Assembly: GCA_010094045.1 (NCBI GenBank)
Contig: ML986761.1
Span: forward strand, 1-35,096
Length of the DNA stretch: 35,096 bases
Source of the DNA: Lojkania enalia
Taxonomy: Eukaryota > Ascomycota > Dothideomycetes > Pleosporales
Reading direction: 5' to 3'
A model generated the notes under the pieces. That model was not told the DNA's origin and made no database searches. It saw only the letters and a program-made list of their open reading frames with translations. Below, piece after piece: positions 21,761 to 33,900 of the stretch (positions are counted from its first letter, which is position 1; the number at the start of each line of letters is the position of its first letter). The position numbers and the translations under genes are program-made.

Positions 21761-22840
21761 ATTAAATTCTTTAGAAAGAGTAGGAAACTAGAGAAATTAT
21801 ATAAATTACTTTTTTAAACTTCTATAAAGTTGCTTATAGTTAAAATAGTAGTAGAGGATTTAGCTAAGAATAATTATTTAATTAACCTAAATACGTAACT
21901 AAATCTCTTTAATATTATACTTATAAAGTAGTATAGTTTAAAGATTAATCTACTATTAAAGTTAATAGTAGAAGCCGTAAACGGCTCTAAAATTCTAATA
22001 TATAAAACTACTATTACGAAAGTTACTATTAGAAACTTATATAATAAGGTTTAAGTTTATAAAGTACTATTTATAATATTAGACCTTAAAGGGTATAAAA
22101 CTTACCTTAAAATATTCTAGATATAGGATTATAATCTAAAATTAAACTTTCTTAGTAGAAGAATACTTTTTAATAGAGTAAAGGCTATAAGCTTGCTCTA
22201 ATTTTATAAGGTAGTACTAGAGGACGTAAAAGAGTTTGCGGAGACTATTATAAATAGTAAAATAGACGTTTATATATACCTAGTTAATTTAGTAGTTATA
22301 GTAGATAAAATTAGTACTAAAATAAGCTAATTATAACTAGAGTATACTAATTTTAAGAATATATTTAATAAAAAGTAATTCTTAATACTTATAAAGTATA
22401 GGTTTTAAGGTTTAACTATAAACCTATTAGAAGGAACTAGTCTTTTATATTAACTACTATATAATTTATCTTTAGTTAAACTTTAGTATCTCTAAAAGTA
22501 TCTAGATAAGTACTTATAATATAGATAGATTAGGAGATCCTAATCGCCTACTAGTATACTAATTCTCTTTATAAAGAAGAAGAATAGTAGTTTAAAGCTC
22601 TATATAGATTATAGAGGCCTAAATAAGATTACTATATATGATTAGTACTCTCTTCCCCTAATTTTAGAGTTTCTAGAGTATCTAATATAAGCTAAGTACT
22701 ATTTTAAACTTAATATTAGAGAAGCTTACTATAAAATTAGGATAAAGAAAGAAGATAAATAGAAGACCGTATTTTATACTAGATACGGTTCTTTTAAGTA
22801 TACTATTATACTATTTAACTTAATAAATATATTAGTATAA

Positions 22841-23380
22841 TATTACTAACTTATGTACTACTAATATATATAACAACTACTATTACAGTCGTACACGTGC
22901 CGGGGCCTTATTTATATTAGGTTGGTTAGAGGTGGTAGCTTTAGTAAAGAGAGAGTATTAGGTTCGCCGGTTCTTCGAATGTAACAAGTATATTTAGAAG
23001 TCTAATAGAGTAACGAGATAAATCTGCGAGAATAACTATAAAGGACTTAATTTAAGTAAAGAAATCCCCCCTCTTATATAGCTAAGTCTAAGACTGCTAA
23101 GCCTAGCTTGTTAGGTCTGTCAGGTCTATTAGGTCCGTTCTACTATACCTAATACTTCTACTATAGTTACGTATATAGGTTATACTATACTTTATCATCT
23201 AACTAATTATCTCCCTAGTTCCCGCAGTCCTACTACTTACTATCTAATAACTAGTCTCTAATATACTTCTGCCTGTTAGTACCTCGTCGGTTCTTATCTA
23301 GGCCGACTTCTATAGTAGCTAATATTAGATCGAACTTTAATTATAAAAGCGGTATCTCTTAGCATTCTATATTTATAATA
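22841..23380 (-). repeat. Element 2 3' LTR (540 bp, includes a 42-bp extra segment)
   Basis: It aligns with 29777-30274 over its whole length except for 42 extra bases at 22861-22902. On the minus strand it begins TATTATAAATATAG and ends GTTAGTAATA. It is more heavily RIP-mutated than its partner LTR. Confidence 0.9.
22861..22902. other. 42-bp insertion in the element 2 3' LTR
   Basis: The flanking sequence reads TATGTACTA then GGGCC; the other element 2 LTR and the element 3 LTR join these directly. The inserted bases contain several CpA and CpG sites (for example TTACAGTCGTACACGTGCCG), unlike the surroundings. The two LTRs of one element start out identical, so the insertion should post-date integration. 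No duplicated target is obvious. Confidence 0.75.
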
Positions 23381-23396
23381 CCTACTCCTCCCTCTA
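23381..23396 (-). promoter_or_regulatory. Element 2 polypurine tract
   Basis: On the minus strand AGAGGGAGGAGTAGG directly precedes the 3' LTR start TATTATAAAT. Position and purine run fit the plus-strand primer of a gypsy element and fix orientation. Confidence 0.78.
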
Positions 23397-23779
23397 TAAG
23401 TTTATCCTAAAGCTTCTTAATCTATTATTTTACCTATTCCGTTTGGGTGTAGTATCTTACTATTATTAGTAGCTTATCTTAGCTTCTAATATACTTAGTA
23501 TAGGTATACTATAAGGCCGTATCTATATTTTCCTATTCCGGAGTTAGTACTTTATATATTCTGGTGGGTCCTACTTAACTTGCGAGTATAACCCTGTTCT
23601 TCTTTCTTTTCCCTTTCTATTATACTAAAGATTTAATATAAGAATACCTCTACCTATAATTACTATACTAGTTTCTTAATTCTTTTACTAGGTATTATAA
23701 TAGATCCGCCTTACTGTTATTTAAACTATTAGTCTGCAAACCGTAACTACTATAGTAATACTACCCTTTCTTTTATATA

Positions 23780-24200
23780 TAGAGAGTATCTTTCTTAGGG
23801 TTTATCTTATAATCTTTCTTTAACCGAGGGTACCCTTCGCTGTTTTCTAGCGAACATATTAAAGGCCTATAAGGAGTCTACCTCTACTTATTAAGATTTT
23901 ATAGCTGTTAAGAAAGAGGGGATTTATCGCCTAGAGGAATCTACACGTCGCTGTTAGGCGGCTCTTTCTTATCTAAAATATATTAAGAAGCGTGTTTATT
24001 CTTTAAAGGAGTATAGTCTTAATCTTAGCAAATAAGAGGTGAAGTTGATAGAAGAGTAAGAGAAGTTAGAGGAAGAGGAGAGGAGGTCCGCCGTATCCGA
24101 AGCGCCCTCTACTACTAGTCTAAGTTCTATATAAGAGGCTCCTTCTATATTACTACTACTATTACTTTCTAACTAGGCTCTATTTAACAACCTATTATTC
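23780..24200 (+). pseudogene. Element 2 antisense accessory ORF relic (coiled-coil type)
   Basis: Between the chromodomain and the polypurine tract, one plus-strand frame stays coding-like for about 140 codons with only a handful of TAA/TAG codons. Blocks include LTEGTLRCFLANILKAYKES, DFIAVKKEGIYRLEESTRR, AALSYLKYIKKRVYSLKEY, KLEEEERRSAVSEAPSTTS. It is Glu/Lys/Arg/Leu-rich and predicts a long helix or coiled coil, then a Ser/Thr-rich tail. The other two frames break up. It runs against gag-pol. I do not recognise the family; it is similar in character and position, not clearly in sequence, to the element 1 antisense frame. Confidence 0.55.
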
Positions 24201-24239
24201 TAGCCTTCTAATAAAACTCTTTTAACTTTATAGTACAGT

Positions 24240-27200
24240 TGGTTAGATTCTATACTAGTTCCTATAAACTTTCCTCTTATAGGTATCTTTCCCATTTTAC
24301 TAGATATTTCTACTAACGTCCGAACCGTTTTTTTACTAGTATATATTCTACTTTATATTCCTATTCTAGTTCTATATTAATAGTTTCTTATAGTAGTATA
24401 TTATTTAATGCTGGTTCTAGTTTTGATTTATAAAATACTAGGTGTATTTTTATATTTCCTAGTAGCCTTAGTTTAAAATTTATAGGTCTAACCTATTCTT
24501 TAATTAGAAATAGTTCTATCCTTTTATAATCTAGCTTTTTTATAAGCCTCTTAGTCTTCAAGTTTTTTGTTAATAAGAAAACTTTACCCCCCTTTTTAAA
24601 GGTTAGTTCCTTAATCCTTAGCTTATTAGCTTATTCTACTATTTTAAGGTTTCTTAACTAAATCTTTTCCCTAAGCTAATTGTAAATTTCTTTTATTTCC
24701 CTAGCTTTTTAATTTATTAGTAGAACTGGAGACTCTTTCTTATTCTATTCCTAATATATAACAGCTTTTCGTCCGTAGTTAACTTTAAAGAGTATAGTCT
24801 CTATTATACTTTAGGTTGTTCTATTATAGGCTATTTATACTGTAGGTAATAATTTAACTTAATTGTTTTATTGTTTATTAACGTATATTCTTAAATACGT
24901 CTCTAAACTCTAGTTAACTCGTTCTATCTAACTATCTATTTATAGGTAAAAGCTGGTCGACATCTATTGTTAGATTCTTATCTTCTTTATCTATTCTTAC
25001 TAGTATTTAGATGTAAACAACTTGTCTCTATCTGAAGTAATATATTTTAGAACTCTATATTCCGTAAATACTATATATAATAACTTATACGCTAGTTTAG
25101 GTACTATTATAGTTTCTAATACTAGTCTAAAGTACGTATATTTTATTAACCAATCTACTACATTTATAATCGTATTATATCTTCTTCTTAACCCTAGTTC
25201 TACTAACTCTAGTAACTTGGTTACGAAGTCGATCATAATCTATTCTTATAGTTCTTTAAGTACTTCTAATAGTTGTAAGAATTTATAAGGCCTATATCTT
25301 ATAGCCTTATTCTTTCCGTATTCTAAATACTTGTTTAGTATATCTTATACTTCCTTTCTTACGTTAGTAAGGGTAAAGCTCTTCCTTAGCTTTTACTCTA
25401 TTTCTACTACTCCTAGGTACTCCTATTCTAGTAATTCGTATAATTCTTTTATTATCCGCTTTTATATGTGTAGGTATATATATAGTTGTTTCTAAGTTAT
25501 ATTTTCAATTACTTTTACTTTATTACTACTTATTAGATATTACTCTACTATCTATATATCTTTTAGCTTCTATTACCAGGTTTACTCTAGCATAGTTAGT
25601 TTTATAACTTAGGCGACTTGTAGGTAGTTATATATAAAGGATCTATCTAATTCTTATTTTAGGATTACGTCTCTTTTATATTTTTCTTTAGTTATATAGT
25701 CGACTCTATAATTTAGTGCGTCTGCGGCTATATTTTCTAACTCTTTCTAGTGCGTTATTCTAAAGTTGTAGTCTACTAACCGTTCTACCTATTATATTTA
25801 TCTTCTTAAAAGTTCTTTTATTATTGTAAAGTATATAAAGTTTTTATAATCTATTTAGACTTTAAATAGGTATTTAGTTTCTACTAGATATACTCGCTAT
25901 TCTTTTAATACTTTAACTATTACTAACAGTTCCTTATTATATATATCGTAGTTAAGTTCTTCTGGTTTTATTTTTCTTAAAAAGTAGGCTTATAGCCTCT
26001 ACTTTCCATCTTCGTCTTATTAACTTAAGTAAGCGCCTATCGCTTTATCTAAAGTGTTAGTTTCTACTTAGAATTACTTCTCTAGGTCTAGTATCTTTAA
26101 TATTAATACTGAGGTAAAGTAAACTTTTAGTTCTTCGAAGGCTTTTTACTATACTTCTTACTACTTAAACCTCTTTTCTTTCTTAGTAATCTCTATTAAG
26201 GGTACTACTACTCTAGAATACCCGCTTATAAATTTCCTGTAGAAATTCGCGAAGCCTAGGAAAGATTAGACTTATTTAATTAAGGTAGGTACTAGCTATT
26301 CTAGTATTACTTTAACCTTTTCTTATTCTATTTTAATACTACCTCTAGATATCTAGAACTCTAGGAATCTTATTCCTGTCTTATAAAACTTATATTTCTC
26401 TAGGGCTATAAGTAATTTATACTCTTATAGTTTCGCTAGTACTTTTCTAATATACTCTTTATACTCTCTTAGCAGTCTATTTATATAGACTAAAATATTA
26501 TCTAGATATACTATTATAAATATATCTAAGTATTCTTTTAATACGTTATTTATAACTGCTTAGAAGGTTGCTAGTATATTTATAAGTTTAAATAGTATTA
26601 CTAGATATTTAAAGAAACCTTCTTTTATTTTAAATACCGTTTTCTATTTATAGCTCTTCTTTATCCGAATTTAGTAGTATCTTTCTCTTATATTAAACTT
26701 TATAAACTACTTAGCTCCTTATAACTAACTTATAAGTTCTATTATCTTAGGTAACAGGTATCTATTTTTCTTAGTTGTATTATTTAGCTGTCTATAGTCT
26801 ACATATAACCTTAGTTTACTATTTTTCTTAGATACGAATAATATTAGTAATATTATTTTACTCTAGCTTAGTTGTATATACCCTCTCGCCAAATTCTTTT
26901 AGATATACTTCCTAAGTTCTTCTCTTTATTCTCGGTTTAAGTTGTATATTAGACTAGATTTTAGCTTCTTTTTATCCTTAATAATAATTTTATAGTTGTA
27001 TTCCTTATACTTAAATAACCCTCTATTCTCTACTTCTTTATATAGCCCTACAAATTTGCTATAATCCTCTTAGATTTCTTAGAGTATACTGTCGTTCTAT
27101 AGTTTCTTATATACTTTCTAAACTATAACAATACCTAGTATCTATTTTATCTTTTTAAGATATCTCGCTATTATAGCTGCTAATACTCTCTATATTAACT

Positions 27201-28700
27201 GTAGACCTAAAGGACGTCTTACCTTATATTATCCTACTACCTATTCCGTCTTAGATCAGCTCTATAGCCTATAAACTATCTCTTACTACTAATCTACTCT
27301 AGAATTATATTTAGCTAGCTAGTCTATACCTAGTAATATATTAAATTTTCCTAGGTTTATAATATTGATACTTCTTATATCGGTATATTCTGCAACGTTA
27401 AACGCTCGCTTTTTAGTTTCTATTAGTACGACTCCTCTACTATAGTCTATTAGCTTATTGTCTACTAGGTGTATTATATAAGGTACTACTTTTTCCCTCT
27501 ACTTTATATTATTCTTATAAACCTATTATACTAATATAAACGTGTCTGAAGTTCTACTGTTAAATAGTATTTTAAACTTCCTCCCGTTAAACTCTACTTA
27601 GAGTACTATATATAAAGGTACTATACTAGTAACCTTTCTAACAGCTTTCCTACCCGGTTCCTTAATATAGCTATTACCTTAGGGGCTGCTTAGTTTTTTA
27701 ACTAAGGTGGGAAGAATTCTACCTTCTCCTTTTCTCCTCTATATAGTAGACATCTATCTATACTATACCTTATCTATAGTTTTTAGGCGTAAGCAGCCTT
27801 TACCTACTTACTATATATCTTATACTTCTATCTTAAGAAATACTATTGCTATTTGATTAGTTAGTAGTTTTTATCTAATCCTTACTATTTAAGTGCCCTA
27901 AAGGTATCTTAGTAGTACTAGTATTTAACTATATATTATTTCTAGTTTAGTATTTTATATTCTTCTAAATATATATTATTTTTAGGATATTCCTCCTCCT
28001 TAGGTATATTTACTCCTATTATCCTACGAGCTATAATGTTAAATCGTTTTCTAATATCTTCTTATATCTCTTTTACCTCTAAGACTACTTTTCTCGGCTT
28101 TTCAGCTTCTATAACAATTTTACTAAACTAGTATAGATATTCTATTCTAAGGTAAATTAGACTTCTATAAATCTAATAGTACCCGTTTTCTACGTAATCT
28201 TCTATTTTATCTTAAGATAGTAAGATTCTTAGTAATAATTATATATCTATTCTTAGCTATACTTCTAGCTTTATCTTAATACTCTTATATATCCAGTAAT
28301 TATCCTAATAATAACTGGCCTAATCTTTTTTGTAGCTGTTCTTATAAGGTAGTATATATTTCCCTTTCTTACCTTTCGCTAGCTTTATAGGATAGCTTTA
28401 ATATATCTCTTATATATACTCGAATATTTCTTCGTTTATAACCTTTTCTACTAATTTTACTACGGCTTCTAGTATATTCTAGCTATTTCAAAACGTTACT
28501 TCTTTAAATAGAACGTTCTAGTATTTCTAGGAGTATAACCTTGCCTAGTACGTTTTATTATAAATCTAGCACTTCTTCTACTTTATTCTTTCTAGGATTA
28601 TCGTATTATTAAGTCTTAGTACTCCTAGTAGATATTCTGTGCGTCTAATAACTACTACTACCCTTTTTAGCTGTAGCTAATAATTGCTTCCTTTTTTTAT
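24240..28700 (-). pseudogene. pol: Element 2 pol: protease, RT, RNase H, integrase, chromodomain
   Basis: The minus-strand polyprotein relic is complete in order. Protease ILFNSRTSDT lies near 27546-27580 (family LLDSGTSDT; Asp now Asn). RT has IIVYLDN near 26490-26515 (YLDD). RNase H lies around 25800-26150. The integrase includes a 78-codon stop-free stretch at 25000-25236 that reads DFVTKL, VVDWLIKYTYF and ITSDRDKLFTSKY, with both Asp residues retained. The GPY/F-type tail is near 24420-24590 (KTKRLIKKLDYKR). The chromodomain at about 24245-24370 (EYKVEYILVKKRFGR, then KYLVKWE) is the best-preserved of the window. Chromodomains direct new insertions to heterochromatin-like marks. Confidence 0.9.
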
Positions 28701-28779
28701 TAAATAGTACATCTTGCATCTATTATCTATATAATATATCTAGTACCTTATTAGTTATTAGCATCTATTAGTAGGTTAT

Positions 28780-29720
28780 ATAATTATCATCTAGACTTCC
28801 TTCTTCTTATTTAGATATTCTTTCGTATAGTACCCTTTCTATCTATATAGAAGGTACGCTCCTTTCTTAAACCTTTCTTTTTTAAAATTACTTATCCTTA
28901 ATCGTTAGTAGTTCTTTCCCTTATCTTTTTCAACTTTTCTAAGGACTATTAGATTACTATTCTATAGTACTGTCTTACTTTCTTTTTTTACTAGCACGAA
29001 TGTCTGTAGCTAAAATCTTTTTTCTATCTCTCGTTCGTGCTAATAGTTATTAATCTTAACTACTAATTCGATTATTTCTAATAGTTCTATTAGCCTTTTT
29101 TCTCTAGCTAGGTTATCCTTAACCTTATCTTTAAGACCTTTATAGAAGATTCCTACTAATACGCTATTATCCTATCCTAGTCTAATACTAAGTTTCTAGA
29201 ATTCTATAATATAATCTATTACCCTCTTAGTCTGGGTTAACTTTAGTAGCTTCTTTTATATTTTCTATTTTACGTCTACTTCTCCGAAAATATTTTAGAC
29301 CTTATTCTTAAATCCTTCCTAGCTCTTAAAGAGTTCATCCGTAGATTCTCTAGTCTTCTTTATATTACCTCTATTCTCTAGCTAATCTACTATAAATAGT
29401 TCGGTTTATACTAGTAGTATTTCTTCTATATTTATTATTGCAGCTAAGATCTTATTCTTATCTAAAAAGAAGGTTATACTGTTAAACTTAAAGTACAGCT
29501 CTATTAATATAAGAAAAGGGTTGATATATTCTTTCTTACTATTAAACTTCCTTAGTAAAGCTATTTTAGCTTATACTTATTACTTAGCTTTAGCTAGGTC
29601 GGCTCTAGCTATAGCTAGCTTGTGTTATATCTATATAATACGGGTCTCCTATTCCTATACTTTCTATACTATAGCTTCTTCTAGGGCTTACAGCCTTTAG
29701 GTTATTATAACTTAACTTTA
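28780..29720 (-). pseudogene. gag: Element 2 gag with zinc knuckle
   Basis: Minus-strand gag relic, colinear with the split gag of element 3 and with the layer-0 fragment. It starts around the PFLILIELYF block near 29540 and runs through the NKGN and GLKDKVKDNLAR-type blocks near 29110-29140 to the knuckle AYLLYR.KGYYTKEYLNK at 28803-28860 (C-x2-C-x4-H-x4-C with Cys/His as Tyr). Comparison of the three copies gives the insertion sites of Fot-A, element 1 and Fot-C. Confidence 0.85.
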
Positions 29721-29776
29721 TAATATAATAGATATCTTTAGATAGTTCTTATTCTCTTAATATTAGGTAGTTATTA

Positions 29777-30274
29777 TATTACTAACCTATATACTAGGGC
29801 CTTATTTATATTAGGTTGGTTAGAGGTGGTAGCTTTAGTAAAGAGAGAGTTTTAGGTTCGCCAGTTCTTTAAATATAATAAGTATATTTAGAAGTTTAAC
29901 AGAGTAATAAGATAAATCTGCAAGAATAACTATAAAGGATTTAATCTAAATAAAGAGATCTCCCCTCTTATATAGCTAAGTCTAAGACTGCTAAGTCTAG
30001 CTTATTAGGTTTATTAGGTCTGTTAGGTCCGTCCTACTATACCTAATACTTCTACTATAGTTACGTATATAGGTTGTGCTATGCTTTATTATCCAACCAA
30101 TTATCTCCCCAGTTTCTACAGTCCTACTACTTACTGTCTGATAACTGGTCTCTAACATACTTCTACCTGTTAGTACCTCGTCGGTTCTCGTCCGGGCCGA
30201 CTTCTATAGTAGCTGATATTGGATCGAGCCTTAGCTATAGAGGCGGTACTTTTTAGTATTCTATATTTATAACA
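29777..30274 (-). repeat. Element 2 5' LTR (498 bp)
   Basis: It is the partner of 22841-23380. On the minus strand it begins with the intact TGTTATAAATATAG and ends GTTAGTAATA. It retains noticeably more CpA and TpG than any comparable repeat in the window (for example TTGTGCTATGC and AACTGGTCTC), so one strand shows a 60-codon stop-free run at 30074-30256 that I regard as incidental. Confidence 0.92.
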
Positions 30275-32799
30275 TATAATTTTAAGTATATATTAACTAG
30301 ATACTTATTAGTCTTATTAATATATTATATATTATATACTTAAATAATATCTTAATCTTTTCTAATATAGAAGAGAAATATATTAAGTATATTAAAAAAG
30401 TACTTTAAAAATTATACGAGACTAAACTCTTTATAAAATTTAGTAAGTACGACTTCTATACTAGAAAAATAGACTATTTAGAGTTTATTATTTACCCTAA
30501 AGGTATTAAATTTAACTACTTCTAGTTAAAAACTATCTAAAATTAGCTAGTTTTATAAACTATATAAGATATATAGATCTTTATTAGATTTATAAACTAC
30601 TACTATAAGTTTATTATAGGATTCTTAAAGATTATCTTACCTTTAATAAGATTAACTTAAAAGGGGCTAAAAGCTGCTAAAAGAGGCTATACTTAGAGAA
30701 GAGAAGAAAGTTAAAAGCTAGATATTAGTTAAAAAGGACTAGAGGCCTTCTAATAGTTAAAGAAAGCTTATTTAAATATTTCTATCCTAACTTATTATAA
30801 ACTAACTCTGCCTATAAAGGTTAAGATTAATATTTCTAGGAGCGCTATTTTAGGAATTCTTAGCTAGCTTATAGAAGAGTAAGTAGGTAAGATAATATAG
30901 TAATCTATCGATTTCTTTTTAAGAAAGCTTAGTATAATAGAGTATAACTATAATACGTATAACTAGAAACGACTCGTAATAGTAGAAAGTTTAGAATACT
31001 AGTATTAATACTTATAAGAAATTACGTTCGACTTTTATATAAACTATAATAACTTTTATTAGTTTATAGAAATAAAGATTTTAATCTATTAATATATATA
31101 ATTATATCTTAAGCTTATTAAGTATAATTATAACCTTACCTACTAATCTAGTAAACTTAATCTAGCCGACGGACTATTATATTAACTAGACTATATAAAG
31201 GAAGTATAGGCACCTTTAAAGAAGTCTAATATAAAATATATTAAACCTATATACGCTAAGATTAGCTTAAAAAAAGTAGAAAGGACCGATTTAAACTAGA
31301 ATAATAGTACTAAAATCCTTAAGGTTTTAGTAGTAGTAACTTATATATAGACTACTTAGAAAGGTTTTTCTTCTATCTAGAAGGTAGAAGAGACCCCTTC
31401 CTTAGTCTAAAAATACTATAATAGTCTAGAGTAGGTTAAAAAAGATAATAAAGAAAAGATAGAGCTAATAATACTCTTAAAGAGGTAAAACGCCCTTAAT
31501 TAGGTATATAACTATCCTATAATAGGTTATAGAGGATAGATAAAGATTAATAAGAGAGTATTATATTAATTTTAGTAGAAAGGTATAAGAGATAATATTA
31601 AAGCCTACTATTAGGATTGTTTAAGGTATAGAAGGGTAAAAGCTCTTAAATATAAGCCTTATAGCCTATTACAACTATTACCCGTACTAAGTAGACTATA
31701 AGAATAAGTTATATTCGACTTTATTATAAAACTCCCTCTAAGTCTATTTCTTAACTAAGTATATAACTTAATTATAGTTGTTATTAACTAGTTAACTAAA
31801 ATAGTCTATTATATCTCTACTATTTCTACTTAAACTATAGAAAATCTAATATTGATCTAAATACGTAATATTATCTAACTATATAGTATTTTAGAGTTAG
31901 TAATATTTAACTATAGTATTCTAATAAAGTTAAAATCTTAAAAGACCTTTTACTCTTATTTAATATTTTAATAAGGTTTTAGTTTAGCCTATTATCTAGA
32001 AACTAATAGGCTAATAGAAAGATAAAACTAGATACTTAAGTAGTATTTATATTATTTCTACTATTTAGAGTAAGATAATTAAGTAGTTTAGCTATCTATA
32101 GTAGAGTTTATATATAATAATAACGTTTATATAACTACTACTATCTTACCTTTTTATACTTATTATAGTATAGATTTCTAAAAACCTAATTAGCCAGGCG
32201 AGTCTTTAGGAGAGGGAGAAGCTCCTTTAGTAAGAGGTATAGTAGCTAAAGTACTAGTATTATAAAGTAAATATAAAGTAAAGATTAGTACTATAGTATC
32301 TTATTAAAAAAAATACGTAGATAAGAAGAGAATATATTTATCTCTAATAGTAGGAGATAAGATACTAGTATTAAATTAATATATTAAGTTAACCCGTCCT
32401 AAAAAAAATTAGATTAGAAATATCTTAGACTTAATATAGTAATAAAGGTTATAACGCCTATAATCTACTAGATTAACCTTTTAAAGTTAGATAGCATCTA
32501 TCTAGTATTTTATATATTTTTACTAGAGCTATATAATTTAAAAGGGCCTGTTTAGAGCTTAAATAGCTTAATATAAGATACTTTATACTAATTTAGGGAT
32601 AATATATATATAATTAATTATATTATTAAATAAAAGTAAAACTCTATTAGAGTATAAAAATACTTAATTAAATAGAAGAATTATCTACACTTTAAGAATA
32701 GTTAGAAGTTAGAAGTAAATATTAGTGCTAATACTCTATAAGTATTCTAGAAAAAGAAGGGTATTAAACTAAAGAGATTAAGTAAACCTATTAAAGACT

Positions 32800-33900
32800 G
32801 TAAATACTCTTCTAAAAAGAAGAAGAATAGCTAAATTATTCTAGAGTATAACCTTTATATAAACTTTCTAGTTAATATAGCTATTTTTATCTAGTTTTCC
32901 TTAAATTACGATTTTTTATAGGTGTTTAATAGTACTATTACTAGACTAAAGTTATATAAATAAGGTTTAAGAATAAGTACATATAAAGTTGGCCTTATAT
33001 ATTAATATAGGTTCTCTAGTAATTATAAGAAGTGGTAATTCCTACTATTAATACTAGAAGGATTATATTATAGTATATTATAGACTATAATAGTATATAG
33101 AAGGCGGAAATATTATATTATTCTAAATATAGTACTAATCTAAGCTATAAGATACTTAACTAGAGTATTATATCTATAAAAATGCTGGAGAACTTATTAA
33201 TATCTAAAAAAAACTACTATCTACTAATATTTATACCTTACTACAACCTTTTCTCCTACTATAACTTAGTTAAACCTTTTTAATAGGGTAAATAGACTAA
33301 AAGCGTTAGTATAGAATAATATAGTATAATATAGTCCGGATTAACTTATAGAGGATTTTATTTCCTTTACTTTAGTATATTTATTATTATCTATATTAAG
33401 AAAATCCTCCTTAGTCTTATATTTATATACTATACTAATCTTAGTATAATTCTAGCTAGTAAGTTTAATTCTAGATAAGGTCTTCTTATCTTTACTATTA
33501 TAGGCGAATAGAAAGTTAGAATCTTTCTTACTAAGTCTAAATATTACTATTAGTACTAGAATATATAAAAAAGAGCTAAAATATATATTTAAGTCTATTT
33601 AACTACTATTTAGATAGTATTTTAAACTCTTTAAACTAGTTAGGTCTTATTACTACTAATATAAGCGGTAATAAAAGCTTTAATAGTTTAATTAACCTTT
33701 ATAATATATTCTAGTATAGATAGATCTAGCTATAAATATATTAGCTATAAGAAGGTTAGAGTATACTATATTAGTCTAGAATATATTTTAAAATAATTCT
33801 TATTATTCTTTTTAAGGTAGTAGAGATAAATATTATATTAAATACCTTTATAGAGATATTCTACTATAAATAGGTCTAAAGAAGTAAATTTATAGTTACT
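32800..33900 (-). pseudogene. Element 4 antisense accessory ORF relic, about 360 codons, unrecognised
   Basis: Between the chromodomain and the 3' LTR, a single minus-strand frame stays coding-like for about 1.1 kb, interrupted only by TAA/TAG codons where CAA, CAG or TGG are plausible. Blocks include YSNLLIANIFIARSIYTRIY, DLTSLKSLKYYLNS, DSNFLFAYNSKDKKTLSRIK, VYKYKTKEDFLNIDNNKYTK, YYTILFYTNAFSLFTLLKRF and IRPTLYVLILKPYLYNFSLV. Residue variety is that of a folded protein rather than a coiled coil. It runs against gag-pol and would need its own promoter near the 3' LTR. I do not recognise it and propose no activity. It could also be a captured gene or an older insertion. Confidence 0.55.

Larger units (their letters stand above)
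22841..30274 (-). mobile_element. Element 2: chromodomain Ty3/gypsy retrotransposon, minus strand, 7434 bp
   Basis: Two LTRs (22841-23380 and 29777-30274) flank gag and pol running right to left. TATAA is duplicated on both sides (22836-22840 and 30275-30279), and removing the element restores the RT frame of element 4. The polypurine tract lies against the left LTR. It is uninterrupted by other transposons and keeps the most CpA/TpG of any element here, so it is probably the youngest large insertion. It shares its family with element 3 and the layer-0 remnant. Confidence 0.93.
21830..32780 (+). pseudogene. pol: Element 4 pol: protease, RT, RNase H, integrase, chromodomain (split by element 2)
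   Basis: The plus-strand polyprotein relic is cut by element 2 inside RT. Left part: probable protease around 21830-22150 and RT with LFIKKKNSSLKLYIDYRGLN near 22570-22630, ending FNLINILV (family FGLTNAPA) at 22835. Right part, from 30280: F.VYIN, then IIYLNNILIFSN with YLDD as YLNN, FIIYPKGI, and RNase H near 30760-31190 with FFLRKLSIIEYNYNTYN. Integrase at about 31500-32250 has DFIIKLPLSLF, ETNRLIERQN and a retained Glu. A GPY/F-like tail lies near 32380-32480. The chromodomain is at 32605-32770 (IINYIIK...KYLIK.KNYL). Joining across element 2 restores frame continuity. Confidence 0.85.

Noticed and set aside
22861..22920. Element 2 LTR starting at TGCCGGGG with a 4-bp CACG/TATA duplication
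   Set aside because: Comparison with the element 3 LTR and the exact TATAA duplication shows the LTR starts at 22841 and the segment is an internal insertion.
25022..25288. 88-codon open frame on the plus strand
   Set aside because: It is the shadow of the preserved integrase segment of element 2 on the opposite strand.
30074..30256. 60-codon open frame on the plus strand
   Set aside because: It lies wholly within the less mutated LTR of element 2 and has no partner frame in the other LTR.
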